Part shown: one piece after another, positions 19,183 to 27,312 of the stretch
Position numbering within the stretch: position 1 is the stretch's first letter
Layout of the letters: every line of letters begins with the position of its first letter
Assembly (NCBI RefSeq): GCF_002088945.1
Contig: NZ_NCSU01000007.1
Coordinates: 310,001 to 374,000 of the forward strand
Direction: 5' to 3'
Source: Henriciella pelagia
GTDB lineage: Bacteria; Pseudomonadota; Alphaproteobacteria; Caulobacterales; Hyphomonadaceae
Length of the DNA stretch: 64,000 nucleotides
Notes under the pieces: model-generated
The model's input: only the letters and a program-made list of their open reading frames with translations
The model's database searches: none
Told to the model about the DNA's origin: nothing
Made by a program: the position numbers and the translations under genes

Positions 19183-20478
19183 ATGGCAGGCGTAGTTGTT
19201 GTCGGGGCCCAGTGGGGCGATGAAGGCAAGGGCAAGATTGTCGACTGGCTTTCAAGCCGCGCAGATACGATCGTGCGCTTTCAGGGCGGACACAATGCCG
19301 GCCACACACTGGTCATTGGCAACAAGACCTTCAAGCTGAACCTGCTGCCATCAGGCGTGGTGCGCGGCGGCAAGCTCTCGGTGATCGGCAATGGTGTCGT
19401 CGTCGACCCGTGGCAGTTGCTGTCCGAGCTTGAGGGCATGTCGAAGGAAGGGGTTTCGCTCAATCCTGACGACCTGATCCTCGCGGACAATGCCTGCCTG
19501 ATCCTGCCATGGCACAAGGATATCGATGCCGCCCGCGAGGCTGCTCTTGGCGACTCCAAGATCGGCACCACGAAGCGGGGCATCGGCCCGGCCTATGAAG
19601 ATCGTGTCGGCCGCCGGGCGATCCGCGTCGCAGATCTCGCGGATCCGGCCGCACTCGACCTCAAGCTTGAGCGCCTCCTGGCGCATCACCGTCCGCTTCG
19701 CGCCGGTCTCAACCTGCCCGAGCCGGATGGAGACGCGCTGAAGGCGCAATTGCTCGAGATCGCCCCGAAAGTCCTGCCCTTCGCGAGGCCCGTCTGGAAA
19801 CTTCTGGACGAGCAGGTGAAGCTGGACCGCCGCATCCTGTTTGAAGGCGCGCAGGGCGTCATGCTCGATGTCGACCACGGCACCTATCCCTTTGTGACCT
19901 CGTCCAATGTCGTCGCCGGCAACGCCTCGGCTGGCGCTGGCGTCGGTCCGGGCGCGATTTCCTATGTGCTCGGTCTTGCCAAGGCCTATACGACCCGCGT
20001 CGGCTCCGGCCCGTTCCCCACCGAACAGGACAATGAGATCGGCAAGCGGCTCGGCACGGTGGGCCATGAATTCGGCACCGTCACCGGCCGCGCACGCCGC
20101 TGTGGCTGGTTCGACAGCGTCATGGTGCGCCAGGCCTGCGCAACCTCAGGCGTGACCGGCCTCGCGCTGACCAAGCTCGATGTTCTCGATGGCTTTGACG
20201 AGATCAAGGTTTGCACGGGTTACAGGCTGAATGGCGAGGAGATCGACTATTTCCCGGCGGGTCTCACCGATCAGGCGGCCGTCGAACCGATCTATGAGTC
20301 CATGCCGGGCTGGAAGGATTCCACGCGGGGTGCCCGCAGCTGGGCTGACCTGCCGGCGGAAGCGGTCAAATATGTCCGCCGCCTTGAAGAACTGGTCGGC
20401 AAGCCCTGCGCGCTCGTCTCCACTTCGCCGGAGCGAGAAGACGTCATCCTGATGAGGGACCCGTTCGAGCGGGTGTAG
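19183..20478 (+). CDS. purA: Adenylosuccinate synthetase
   Basis: GTP-dependent joining of IMP and aspartate in AMP synthesis. The GTP loop [16 protein letters not shown] is at residues 7-22, then [13 protein letters not shown], the IMP-contacting [16 protein letters not shown] and the C-terminal [14 protein letters not shown]. Length 431 is typical. An AAGGAG is present shortly upstream of ATG 19183. It is followed after 7 bp by a convergent RcnB-like gene. Housekeeping, no oddity. Confidence 0.98.
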   Translation: MAGVVVVGAQWGDEGKGKIVDWLSSRADTIVRFQGGHNAGHTLVIGNKTFKLNLLPSGVVRGGKLSVIGNGVVVDPWQLLSELEGMSKEGVSLNPDDLILADNACLILPWHKDIDAAREAALGDSKIGTTKRGIGPAYEDRVGRRAIRVADLADPAALDLKLERLLAHHRPLRAGLNLPEPDGDALKAQLLEIAPKVLPFARPVWKLLDEQVKLDRRILFEGAQGVMLDVDHGTYPFVTSSNVVAGNASAGAGVGPGAISYVLGLAKAYTTRVGSGPFPTEQDNEIGKRLGTVGHEFGTVTGRARRCGWFDSVMVRQACATSGVTGLALTKLDVLDGFDEIKVCTGYRLNGEEIDYFPAGLTDQAAVEPIYESMPGWKDSTRGARSWADLPAEAVKYVRRLEELVGKPCALVSTSPEREDVILMRDPFERV

Positions 20479-20485
20479 CCAGTCT

Positions 20486-20812
20486 CTAGCTGAACGCCGA
20501 TGACACGGCTTCGGCAATGATGCCGCTCGTGACGTGGATCAGATAAGCCTCGTCCTCCACCCGCACCCAGCGATATCCTTCTGGCGGCTGTCGCAGGTCA
20601 TGTCGCTTCAGGTCTGATATGCGGGCATTACGATAGCGGACCGGCAAGGCTTCACCGCGATGCCAGGTTTTCTTGGCCTGACCAGGTGGAATCGTGCTCT
20701 GTTTTTCATGAGCCGGAGATAACCGGTCGCCGCGCGCCTGCGCTGTTGGGTCTGCGTGAATAGCCCCTCCCAATACAATTGCCGCTGCGGCCGATAGACC
20801 GACTTTAAACAT
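20486..20812 (-). CDS. RcnB-family periplasmic protein
   Basis: A small secreted protein (108 residues) with a signal peptide (about residues 1-20). The mature part contains the RcnB signature: HRGEALPVRYR, a short segment to RQPPEGYRWVRVEDEAYLIH, then TSGIIAEAV at the end. RcnB proteins were named for nickel/cobalt homeostasis in enterics, but most alphaproteobacterial members are uncharacterised. No metal transporter is adjacent. The stop is only 7 bp from the convergent purA stop. Confidence 0.75.
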   Translation of the reverse strand: MFKVGLSAAAAIVLGGAIHADPTAQARGDRLSPAHEKQSTIPPGQAKKTWHRGEALPVRYRNARISDLKRHDLRQPPEGYRWVRVEDEAYLIHVTSGIIAEAVSSAFS

Positions 20813-20887
20813 GTCATTCTCCGTTTCGATATTGAAGCAACGGAGAACGGGGCCGGTCTGTTCCCGTAACGCTCGAGTCGGCGGCAG

Positions 20888-21682
20888 CTAGCGGGACGCG
20901 AAAAGCCGCGACAACGCGATCGCGCCTGCCGTCGCAACGTTAACGCTATCGAAGCCCGTCGCCATTGGGATCCGGACCGGGCGGCACTGATCGATTAAGG
21001 ATTGCGGAAGCCCCGGACCTTCCGCGCCAAGCAGGATCGCTGTCTTGCCTGAAACCGGCACGGATGCAACAGCCTGCGCCCCGGCTGCGGGCGTCATGGC
21101 CCAGACATCGAAGCCCGCAGCCTGCAAGAAGCGGATATGCGTCTCGCCCGTGCCGCCATGATGGAAGGGCAGCCAGAGGGCACTGCCTGCCGAGACGCGG
21201 ATGGATTTGCGATAGAGCGGGTCACAGCTCTTCTCGTCGAGCAGGACACCGCCCGCCCCGAATGCGGCCGCATTGCGAAACGCTGCGCCGACATTGTCGT
21301 GGTTCGAGATGTCGTTGAGCACGAGCAGTGTCTCGCACCCGGCAAACTGGTCGAGCGTCAGCGGCGCGCCTTTATGTGCGCAGGCGAGGACGCCCCTGTG
21401 GATCGGAAATCCGGCAACTGCGTCCATGACCGGCTGTGGCGCGACATAGACTGGCGCGCCCTTCGGCAATTGCGAGAGAACGCCCTGCAGCGGTTCAACC
21501 CGGCTCTCACCAATGAACACGCTTTCCACTTTGAATCGTGACCGTTCCGCCAGGATGGCGAGCGTCACCTTGCCCTCCACGATGAACCGGCCGTCCGCGC
21601 GCCCGGTCAGGTCACGCTCGCGGATCGAGACATAGGGGGCGAGCCGGGGATCGTCGGCGTCCTTGACGGGAATCAGGTCCAT
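20888..21682 (-). CDS. TrmH-family (SpoU) RNA 2'-O-methyltransferase
   Basis: SPOUT-class RNA methyltransferase with its three knot motifs in order: NDISNHDNVGAAFRNAAAFG (motif 1), LLGAEGPGLP (motif 2), and IPMATGFDSVNVATAGAIAL (motif 3). The N-terminal part (RERDLTGRADGRFIVEGKV) is the substrate-binding extension of the family. It methylates ribose in tRNA or rRNA; the position cannot be assigned from sequence. It starts at 21682, 65 bp from the divergent membrane protein gene. Confidence 0.92.
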   Translation of the reverse strand: MDLIPVKDADDPRLAPYVSIRERDLTGRADGRFIVEGKVTLAILAERSRFKVESVFIGESRVEPLQGVLSQLPKGAPVYVAPQPVMDAVAGFPIHRGVLACAHKGAPLTLDQFAGCETLLVLNDISNHDNVGAAFRNAAAFGAGGVLLDEKSCDPLYRKSIRVSAGSALWLPFHHGGTGETHIRFLQAAGFDVWAMTPAAGAQAVASVPVSGKTAILLGAEGPGLPQSLIDQCRPVRIPMATGFDSVNVATAGAIALSRLFASR

Positions 21683-21747
21683 GCCCCCTTATTCCCCGGT
21701 CTGCCTTTTCGCGCTAGGGTCTGCCATCACGCCTCATCAGAGGGACA

Positions 21748-22974
21748 ATGGGTGGGACCGGGACGATGACACATATCGGATCGCGCATTGCGGTAACGAG
21801 CTTCTTTGCCGTGCTCTATCTGGCCTTTCTCGCCGAGATCGGTGTGCTGTTCCATGAATTCAGCCCGCAGGGCCTGGCCATTCCGATGGCGACCCTGTTC
21901 GCGCACAATTTCCTGTTCTTTCCCATTGCAGGCCTGCTCGCGCTGATCGCCTTCTGGCGGCCGGCGGTCCTGCTCGCCGATTCCCTCGGGACAGGGAAGA
22001 TCAAACGCGGCTGGATGACGCTCGCCCTGGTGGCTGGCGTGATTGCTGGCCTCGCCTTCCTTCTTTCATCGGCCTTCGCGGCCTCGAACACGCGGTCGAT
22101 TTTCGAAGTGTCGCCTGTCGCGATCCATGCCGATGAAAGCCGCGAAAGCGAAGATGCTGCTGCGCGCCGCGCATCGATCGGCGAAGCGCTCCTGCAACTT
22201 CATATCATGGCCGATATTGATGGCGGCCTGCAGTCCTTCCAGTCGCGCTGCGAGGCCGACTGGCTGCGCTACGGCATTGCCGCCGACCAGGAAAAGCTCT
22301 GCTTTCCAACCGGGACGGTCACATCAGTGGCGGCCTGCTGCCGGGCCAGGACCGATTTCCGCACGCATGTGAACACCTTGCAGGCCGCGAGCCCGTCCCT
22401 GCTTGCCCGCGTCCACCGCATCGTCCTGCCCTTCAAGATGGTCTTCCTGCTGACGCTGCTCTTCATCGGCATCCTGCTGGTCTGGCTGAGGAAGCCGCTG
22501 ACCGAGCTTTACGGCAAGGCGGTGCAGCAGGTCTCCTTCCCGCTGGCCGCTGGCGGCGCGCTCGTCCTGCTCTGGCCGCTGATGAACGCGGCCTACCTCT
22601 CCACGTCGGCGTTGCTGACCGGGGACGGCGTGTCCAATGCCTACCGCGTCACCGCACCGCTCTTCGCGCTTGGCTTCGGCGTCTGGGCCATGCTGCTCAT
22701 CTTTTTCCACCTGCGCACCTATCCGAGCCATATCGAAACGGCACTGAAATCAGCAGGCGCCATCGCCGCCGCGATTGGCGTGTTCCGCTATGAGGAGATC
22801 GTGAACTATCTGACGCGCACGCTCGGCGTCGGCGGCGGACTTGTCGCCGTGGCCGTGTTCACCGTGGCTGTCGCCTCTCTGATTGCGGCCGTGATCATGG
22901 GCGTGAAGCCACCGGAGTTCCTCGACCCGCCGGCCGAGGATCCGGAGCCCCACGAGACCAGGGTCTCAATCTAG
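21748..22974 (+). CDS. Hypothetical polytopic membrane protein
   Basis: A 408-residue protein I do not recognise. About eight hydrophobic segments are visible: three before residue 110, then a hydrophilic region of about 110 residues with several cysteines (SRCEADW, EKLCFPT, AACCRAR), and further helices from VFLLTLLFIGILLVWL to the end. The tail is acidic (PPAEDPEPHETRV). The start may be ATG 21748 or 21766 (MTHIG). Its stop overlaps the rpoH stop by four bases (CTAG). No functional clue comes from the neighbours (TrmH-type methyltransferase and rpoH). Confidence 0.75.
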   Translation: MGGTGTMTHIGSRIAVTSFFAVLYLAFLAEIGVLFHEFSPQGLAIPMATLFAHNFLFFPIAGLLALIAFWRPAVLLADSLGTGKIKRGWMTLALVAGVIAGLAFLLSSAFAASNTRSIFEVSPVAIHADESRESEDAAARRASIGEALLQLHIMADIDGGLQSFQSRCEADWLRYGIAADQEKLCFPTGTVTSVAACCRARTDFRTHVNTLQAASPSLLARVHRIVLPFKMVFLLTLLFIGILLVWLRKPLTELYGKAVQQVSFPLAAGGALVLLWPLMNAAYLSTSALLTGDGVSNAYRVTAPLFALGFGVWAMLLIFFHLRTYPSHIETALKSAGAIAAAIGVFRYEEIVNYLTRTLGVGGGLVAVAVFTVAVASLIAAVIMGVKPPEFLDPPAEDPEPHETRVSI

Positions 22975-23858
22975 CTTGAAACCGGCAGGCCCTGCTCTTT
23001 CGCCATACGCTTCATCGCCTTCTGGATTTTCTCGAAGGCGCGCACCTCGATCTGGCGGATGCGTTCACGGCTGACATTATAGACCTCTGACAGCTCTTCG
23101 AGTGTCTTCGGCTCGTCAGTCAGGCGGCGCTCCTGCAGGATATGCTGCTCACGTTCGGACAGGTCCGCCATCGCTTCCTGGAGAAGCTCCATGCGGCTGT
23201 CGAACTCCTGGCGATTGGCGAAGGTCTCGGCCTGGCCCGGCTCATCATCTGCGAGCCAGTCCTGCCACTCCATGTCGCCTTCCGTACCCATCGGCGCGTT
23301 CAGCGACGCGTCAGAGCCGCTCATCCGGCCATTCATGCTGCGCACGTCCTTTTCAGGGACGTTGAGCTGTTCGGCGATGTGCTTGACCTGCTCAGGGTTG
23401 AGATCGCCCGTGTCGAGCGCATTGATCTCACCCTTGATGCGGCGAAGGTTGAAGAAGAGCTTCTTCTGTGCGGCCGTGGTGCCGAGCTTCACGAGGCTCC
23501 AGCTGCGCAGGATATACTCCTGGATGGCCGCGCGGATCCACCACATCGCATAGGTTGCGAGGCGGAAACCCTTGTCCGGGTCGAATTTCTTGACGGCCTG
23601 CATCAGGCCGACATTGCCTTCAGAAATCACTTCGGCCATCGGCAGGCCGTAGCCGCGATATCCCATTGCAATCTTGGCGACGAGGCGCAGGTGAGACGTC
23701 ACCATCTGCTCTGCAGCTTCAGTGTCTTCATGCTCCTGCCAGCGTTTGGCCAGCATGAATTCCTGCTCCTTTTCGAGCATCGGGAATTTGCGGATTTCTG
23801 TCAGGTATCTGCTGAGCCCCTGTTCCGGGCTCAAAGCGACGGACGTCTTGATCGCCAT
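22971..23858 (-). CDS. rpoH: RNA polymerase heat-shock sigma factor RpoH (sigma-32)
   Basis: Region 2 is seen as MVTSHLRLVAKIAMGYRGYG and SEGNVGLMQAVKKFDPDKG, with the -10 recognition segment FRLATYAMWWIRAAIQEYIL. The RpoH box lies around QKKLFFNLRRIKGEI. Region 4 (EELSEVYNVSRERIRQIEVRA) ends the protein. The ATG at 23858 (MAIKTSVALSPEQGLSRYL) has GGAGAG upstream; the open frame to 23900 is not needed. It directs heat-shock transcription and is normally degraded by FtsH, whose gene is 15 kb upstream. Confidence 0.96.
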   Translation of the reverse strand: MAIKTSVALSPEQGLSRYLTEIRKFPMLEKEQEFMLAKRWQEHEDTEAAEQMVTSHLRLVAKIAMGYRGYGLPMAEVISEGNVGLMQAVKKFDPDKGFRLATYAMWWIRAAIQEYILRSWSLVKLGTTAAQKKLFFNLRRIKGEINALDTGDLNPEQVKHIAEQLNVPEKDVRSMNGRMSGSDASLNAPMGTEGDMEWQDWLADDEPGQAETFANRQEFDSRMELLQEAMADLSEREQHILQERRLTDEPKTLEELSEVYNVSRERIRQIEVRAFEKIQKAMKRMAKEQGLPVSS

Positions 23859-24110
23859 GTTTTCTCTCCAATCTACATCACTGACCCCTGAAACGGGCAT
23901 CGGTTCCGTATCGGTTATGGAGAAAGCCTATTAGCCCCGCTTAGCGGCAGCGTCTTTCCCCTGTTTGCGCATTCATCTTATCACGCACTCGCATAAATGG
24001 GGCAGATGACGGCAATATAAAGGCCAGACGGGGGATTTTTGGAAAGAAAGATTGCCCGCACCATCCGGAATGCGAATGGGCGGGCGATCTGTCGAATAGC
24101 AGCCCTTTAA

Positions 24111-24334
24111 TCAGGCCGCCTTTTTCTTGACCGGTTTTTTCACCGCAGGCTTCTTCGCAGCGGGCTTCTTGGCCGGGGCGGCTTTCTTCGCGGCAACGGG
24201 TTTGCTGGCCGCTGGTTTCTTGGCAGCAGCAGCCTTCACCGTCGCAGGTTTCTTCGCTGCGGCTGGTTTGGCTTTGGCGGCTGGTGTTTTCGCTGCCGGC
24301 TTTTTGCCGCAGCTTTCTTGGCAGTGGTCGTCAT
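24111..24334 (-). pseudogene. Histone H1-like Lys/Ala/Pro-rich protein, frameshifted
   Basis: The minus strand encodes a low-complexity protein of about 74 residues built from AAKKPAA-type repeats and ending VKKPVKKKAA, like the eukaryote-H1-like DNA-binding proteins of many bacteria. The start ATG at 24334 (MTTTAKKAAAK) has AGGA just upstream, but its frame leaves the repeat after about 11 codons at an A5 run (T5 at 24301-24305 on the plus strand) and stops after about 32 codons. One extra A would restore a continuous 74-residue frame. The downstream frame has no start codon of its own. It may be a real mutation, a sequence error, or -1 slippage on the A-run. Confidence 0.7.
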
Positions 24335-24509
24335 GTCCTGATCCCGATTCTGTTAGAGCGGACTATACCAAAGGGTCGCCGCACCGAATCGGTACGGACG
24401 CTGGAATCGTGCCTGAGATTTCAAATTTCGCAATTAAATAAAAATCGAGCTTATTCCGGTCATTACTCGAGCGTCCGGGACGAATATTGCTCACTGCGCA
24501 AGTTAAAGA

Positions 24510-24534
24510 CCCGGATGCGGGGGCGGCATCCGGG
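24510..24534 (-). terminator. Strong hairpin, likely intrinsic terminator
   Basis: CCCGGATGC (24510-24518) pairs perfectly with GCATCCGGG (24526-24534) around a 7-base loop. Read on the minus strand the stem is followed by TCTTTAA; on the plus strand by CCTTTC. It lies 24 bp beyond the end of the Lys/Pro-rich small ORF, which suits a minus-strand terminator. Confidence 0.6.
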
Positions 24535-24558
24535 CCTTTCAGGCGCCAGCCTGCTGAA

Positions 24559-24657
24559 TTACTTCGCCTTTGGCTTACCGGGGATCGATGGTTTGCCTGG
24601 CTTTGCAACGGGCTTGGCAGCCGGTTTCGTTGACGGTTTGACAGATTGCGATTTCAT
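24559..24657 (-). CDS. Possible small Lys/Pro-rich protein
   Basis: A 32-residue ORF beginning MKSQSVKPSTKPAAKPVAKP and ending in a further KP-rich stretch. AAAGG lies eight bases before the ATG, and a strong hairpin follows 24 bp after the stop. The composition resembles the H1-like gene next door. The frame stays open further upstream, with a GTG that has GGAG in front of it, so the start is uncertain. Real coding status is unproven. Confidence 0.35.
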   Translation of the reverse strand: MKSQSVKPSTKPAAKPVAKPGKPSIPGKPKAK

Positions 24658-24897
24658 CGCGTTTGCCTTTGCATGCGGGACAAATCTTGTGTCCCTCAAT
24701 CGTCGGGGCACGCTTGCTCCGACAAAAAACAAAATACGCCTTTCACGTGTGTTCTTCAATGAGCCCAGAAGTGAAATGTTTGTTACCTCGCCTGAATACT
24801 TCACTCCCGCCTGCGTCGAGGCGGCACAGGCATACGAGGATGACTTCGCGGGCCAGGCGACCTACATGTTGACGAGCAGATCAGGAGCCAGACCTCA

Positions 24898-25101
24898 ATG
24901 GCCAACATTCTCACTATCGGGTTCTATATCGCGCTTGCAGTTGTCGTCGTGGTGCTGGTGATGGGCCTCGTCAACCTGACCCGCACCGACGGGAACCAGG
25001 CGAGCCGTTCCAACAAGCTGATGCGCATGCGCGTCCTGGTCCAGGCTATCGCCATTGCACTGCTTTGCGGTCTCGGCTTCGTGGTGGGTGCCTTCAACTA
25101 G
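24898..25101 (+). CDS. Twin-transmembrane-helix small protein (HIG1-like)
   Basis: A 67-residue protein with two hydrophobic helices (ILTIGFYIALAVVVVVLVMG and VLVQAIAIALLCGLGFVVG) joined by a basic loop (RSNKLMRMR). This is the alphaproteobacterial twin-helix family related to HIG1 domains, which associate with respiratory complexes in mitochondria. A role near cytochrome oxidase is plausible but not shown here. It is followed after 9 bp by the adenosyltransferase gene, probably in one operon. Confidence 0.85.
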   Translation: MANILTIGFYIALAVVVVVLVMGLVNLTRTDGNQASRSNKLMRMRVLVQAIAIALLCGLGFVVGAFN

Positions 25102-25110
25102 TCTTGAACC

Positions 25111-25683
25111 ATGGTCAAACTCGACAAAATCTACACACGCAGCGGCGACAAGGGCAAAACCCGGCTCGCCACGGGTGAACCTGTCGACAAGTGGGATATC
25201 CGCGTCACAGCCTATGGCAGCGTCGATGAAGTGAACGCCGCACTTGGTGTTGCGGCGCTCGAGGCAAAGGGTGACATGGCGAGTGCCATCCACCGCATCC
25301 AGAATGATCTGTTCGATCTGGGCGCAGACCTCGCAACTCCGGACCGCGGCAAGGAGCTGGCCTGGGAGCCGCTTCGTATCGTGAAAGCACAGACCGAGCG
25401 GCTCGAAAGCGAGATCGACGCGATGAACGAGCACATCGCCCCGCTCGACAGCTTTATCCTGCCCGGTGGCTCTGCCCTTGCGGCGCAGCTGCACGTCGCG
25501 CGCACCATATGCCGGCGCGCAGAGCGCGACGTCGCCCAGCTGGCCGCCACCGAAGGCGAAACCGTCAGCGCGCACGCCCTGTCCTACATTAACCGCCTGT
25601 CCGACTGGCTGTTTGTCGCGGCCCGCGCGGCCAATGAGAACGGTAGCAAGGACGTAAAATGGGTGCCCGGCGCAAACCGGTAG
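25111..25683 (+). CDS. PduO-type cob(I)alamin adenosyltransferase
   Basis: Transfers adenosyl from ATP to cob(I)alamin to make coenzyme B12. The ATP-binding N-terminus KIYTRSGDKGKTRLATGE, the VTAYGSVDEVNAALG helix, the signature ARTICRRAERDVAQL, and YINRLSDWLFVAARAAN at the C-terminus are all present in order. Length 190 is typical of PduO/MMAB-type enzymes. No B12 synthesis genes or B12 riboswitch are adjacent, so it probably serves B12 salvage for enzymes such as methylmalonyl-CoA mutase. The next gene starts 10 bp downstream. Confidence 0.93.
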   Translation: MVKLDKIYTRSGDKGKTRLATGEPVDKWDIRVTAYGSVDEVNAALGVAALEAKGDMASAIHRIQNDLFDLGADLATPDRGKELAWEPLRIVKAQTERLESEIDAMNEHIAPLDSFILPGGSALAAQLHVARTICRRAERDVAQLAATEGETVSAHALSYINRLSDWLFVAARAANENGSKDVKWVPGANR

Positions 25684-25693
25684 GAGACGCCGC

Positions 25694-26116
25694 ATGTCTG
25701 AAAAACTCTATCGGCGCTTCATTGGGCACTGGGAGCTGGACCCGGCCTCCTGCGACTACAAGCAGGGCGATCCACCGAAGACAGGCACCTATGTCATCCG
25801 CGAGGATGGCGATGATCTCATCTTCGACATGGCCTGGACCGACCAGGCCGGGACGCCCCATGAGGCCTCGTTTCGCGGAACGCCAGACGGCGAGGCAAAG
25901 CCATTCAATGGCGGCGATCTCGTCGACAGCCTCACCATCACGGCGGAAAGCCGCAGCGAACTGAACTCCAGCGCCAGCATGAAGGGGCAGCCCCTGATGC
26001 ACGCCACCCGCACCCTGATCGATGATGACACAATGCGGATCGTGCAGGTGGTTTACCTGCCGGACGGTTCAGCCCCGGCCAACAAATCGGTCTATCGGCG
26101 CCAGTCGGTGGCCTGA
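25694..26116 (+). CDS. Hypothetical protein (possible lipocalin-like fold)
   Basis: A 140-residue soluble protein without signal peptide. It opens MSEKLYRRFIGHWELDPASC and shows alternating beta-strand-like segments (GTYVIREDGDDLIFDMAWTD, LTITAESRSELNSSAS), as in small beta-barrel proteins. I do not recognise a specific family. It follows the adenosyltransferase by 10 bp in the same direction, so it is probably in that operon. Confidence 0.7.
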   Translation: MSEKLYRRFIGHWELDPASCDYKQGDPPKTGTYVIREDGDDLIFDMAWTDQAGTPHEASFRGTPDGEAKPFNGGDLVDSLTITAESRSELNSSASMKGQPLMHATRTLIDDDTMRIVQVVYLPDGSAPANKSVYRRQSVA

Positions 26117-26179
26117 AACTGCCTGCCGGGCACTTGAGGGGCTTGAGTGTTGACCGCTCTCGGGGCAAAGCATGGCCCC

Positions 26180-26431
26180 ATGAGTGATACACCCCCTGAC
26201 CGCCTGAGCCTTGACCCTCGCAGCCCCCATTATGACGAAGCGCTGATCTCGCGCGGCGTCGGTGTCCGCTTCAAGGGGCAGGAACGCACCAATGTTGTCG
26301 AATACTGCCTGTCGGAAGGCTGGATCCGCATCGTCGCCGGCAAGGCGGTCGACCGGAAGGGCCAACCGCTGACACTGACGCTGAAAGGCCCGGTCGAAGT
26401 GTGGTTCGAGGACACTGACAACCAGGCCTAG
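26180..26431 (+). CDS. DUF3297 family protein
   Basis: An 83-residue protein starting at the ATG 26180 (MSDTPPDRLSLDPRSPHYDE) and containing the DUF3297 blocks RGVGVRFKGQERTNVVEYC, SEGWIRIVAGKAVDRKG and PLTLTLKGPVEVWFE. The family is common in proteobacteria and has no assigned function. The upstream in-frame ATG at 26147 adds 11 residues that are not family-like. Confidence 0.88.
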   Translation: MSDTPPDRLSLDPRSPHYDEALISRGVGVRFKGQERTNVVEYCLSEGWIRIVAGKAVDRKGQPLTLTLKGPVEVWFEDTDNQA

Positions 26432-26473
26432 GAGACTTGGCGATATGTCACGATAGCGAAGTATCGCGACGAA

Positions 26474-26504
26474 TTGACCCTTACGTTAGCGTTAAGCTTG
26501 ATTG
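26474..26504 (+). promoter_or_regulatory. Promoter with LiuR-like (MerR-type) operator before etfBA
   Basis: TTGACC (26474-26479) is a good -35 element. Immediately after it comes CTTACGTTAGCGTTAAG (26480-26496), an imperfect palindrome close to the TTACGTTAACGTAA sites of LiuR, a MerR-family regulator of branched-chain amino acid and acyl-CoA catabolism that often controls etfBA. A weak -10 (TGATTG) would sit 19 bp from the -35, the long spacing expected for MerR-type activation. The consensus is recalled, not computed. Confidence 0.45.
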
Positions 26505-26565
26505 TTACGTCCGCCTCTTCTAGTTCTCCACCAGATTTCAGGATCAATGTATAAGGAGCCAGCCC

Positions 26566-27312
26566 ATGAAGGTGCTCGTCCCCGTGAAACGGGTGATCGA
26601 TTATAACGTCAAAGTCCGGGTCAAATCCGACCAGTCGGGCGTTGACCTCGCCAATGTCAAAATGTCCATGAACCCATTCGACGAGATTTCCGTCGAAGAG
26701 GCCGTCCGCCTGAAGGAAAAGGGCGCGGCAGAGGAAGTGGTCGTTGTTTCCATCGGACCACAGCAAGCCCAGGAAACCCTGCGCACCGCGCTCGCCATGG
26801 GCGCTGATCGCGGCATCCTGATCAAGACCGACGACACGGTCGAGCCACTCGCCGTGGCGAAAATACTTAAAGGCGTTGTCGAAGCCGAAAGCCCGGATCT
26901 CGTTATCCTTGGCAAGCAGGCAATTGACGATGACAGCAACCAGACCGGCCAGATGCTCGCTGCCCTGCTCGACTGGCCACAAGGCACGTTCGCCTCGGAA
27001 GTCGTCCTCGAAGACGGCAAGGCGAAAGTCACCCGCGAAATCGATGGCGGCCTGCAGACACTCGAACTTCAGACTCCGGCAATTGTGACGACGGACCTGC
27101 GCCTCAACGAGCCGCGCTATGCGTCGCTGCCGAACATCATGAAGGCCAAGAAAAAGCCGATCGACGAGAAAGCTCCTGGCGATTACGGCGTCGATACAGC
27201 CCCGCGCCTTAGCGTTGTGAAAGTGACTGAGCCACCGGTTCGTGAAGCTGGCGAGAAAGTCGAAGATGTCGCCACGCTCGTTTCCAAACTCAAAGCGAAG
27301 GGAGCAATCTAA
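26566..27312 (+). CDS. etfB: Electron transfer flavoprotein beta subunit
   Basis: Binds AMP and, with EtfA and FAD, carries electrons from acyl-CoA dehydrogenases to the quinone pool. It opens [20 protein letters not shown], has the [18 protein letters not shown] block and the ETF-beta signature region around [28 protein letters not shown] is the AMP/adenine binding stretch. Length 248 is standard. A ribosome site (AAGGAG) precedes the ATG. It overlaps etfA by one base (TAATG). Confidence 0.96.
   Translation: MKVLVPVKRVIDYNVKVRVKSDQSGVDLANVKMSMNPFDEISVEEAVRLKEKGAAEEVVVVSIGPQQAQETLRTALAMGADRGILIKTDDTVEPLAVAKILKGVVEAESPDLVILGKQAIDDDSNQTGQMLAALLDWPQGTFASEVVLEDGKAKVTREIDGGLQTLELQTPAIVTTDLRLNEPRYASLPNIMKAKKKPIDEKAPGDYGVDTAPRLSVVKVTEPPVREAGEKVEDVATLVSKLKAKGAI

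Larger units (their letters stand above)
24335..24897. other. 563-bp stretch without a firm gene
   Basis: The left part (24335-24500) is AT-richer and holds no convincing ORF. A strong hairpin lies at 24510-24534. To its right, on the minus strand, lie a short Lys/Pro-rich ORF (24559-24657) and an overlapping cysteine-rich open frame with no start codon. The last 100 bp carry the promoter region of the twin-helix gene. No tRNA-like fold was seen. Confidence 0.6.

Noticed and set aside
24127-24441. Hydrophobic Ala/Phe/Gly-rich plus-strand frame
   Set aside because: Mirror of the Lys/Ala-rich H1-like gene; no ribosome site.
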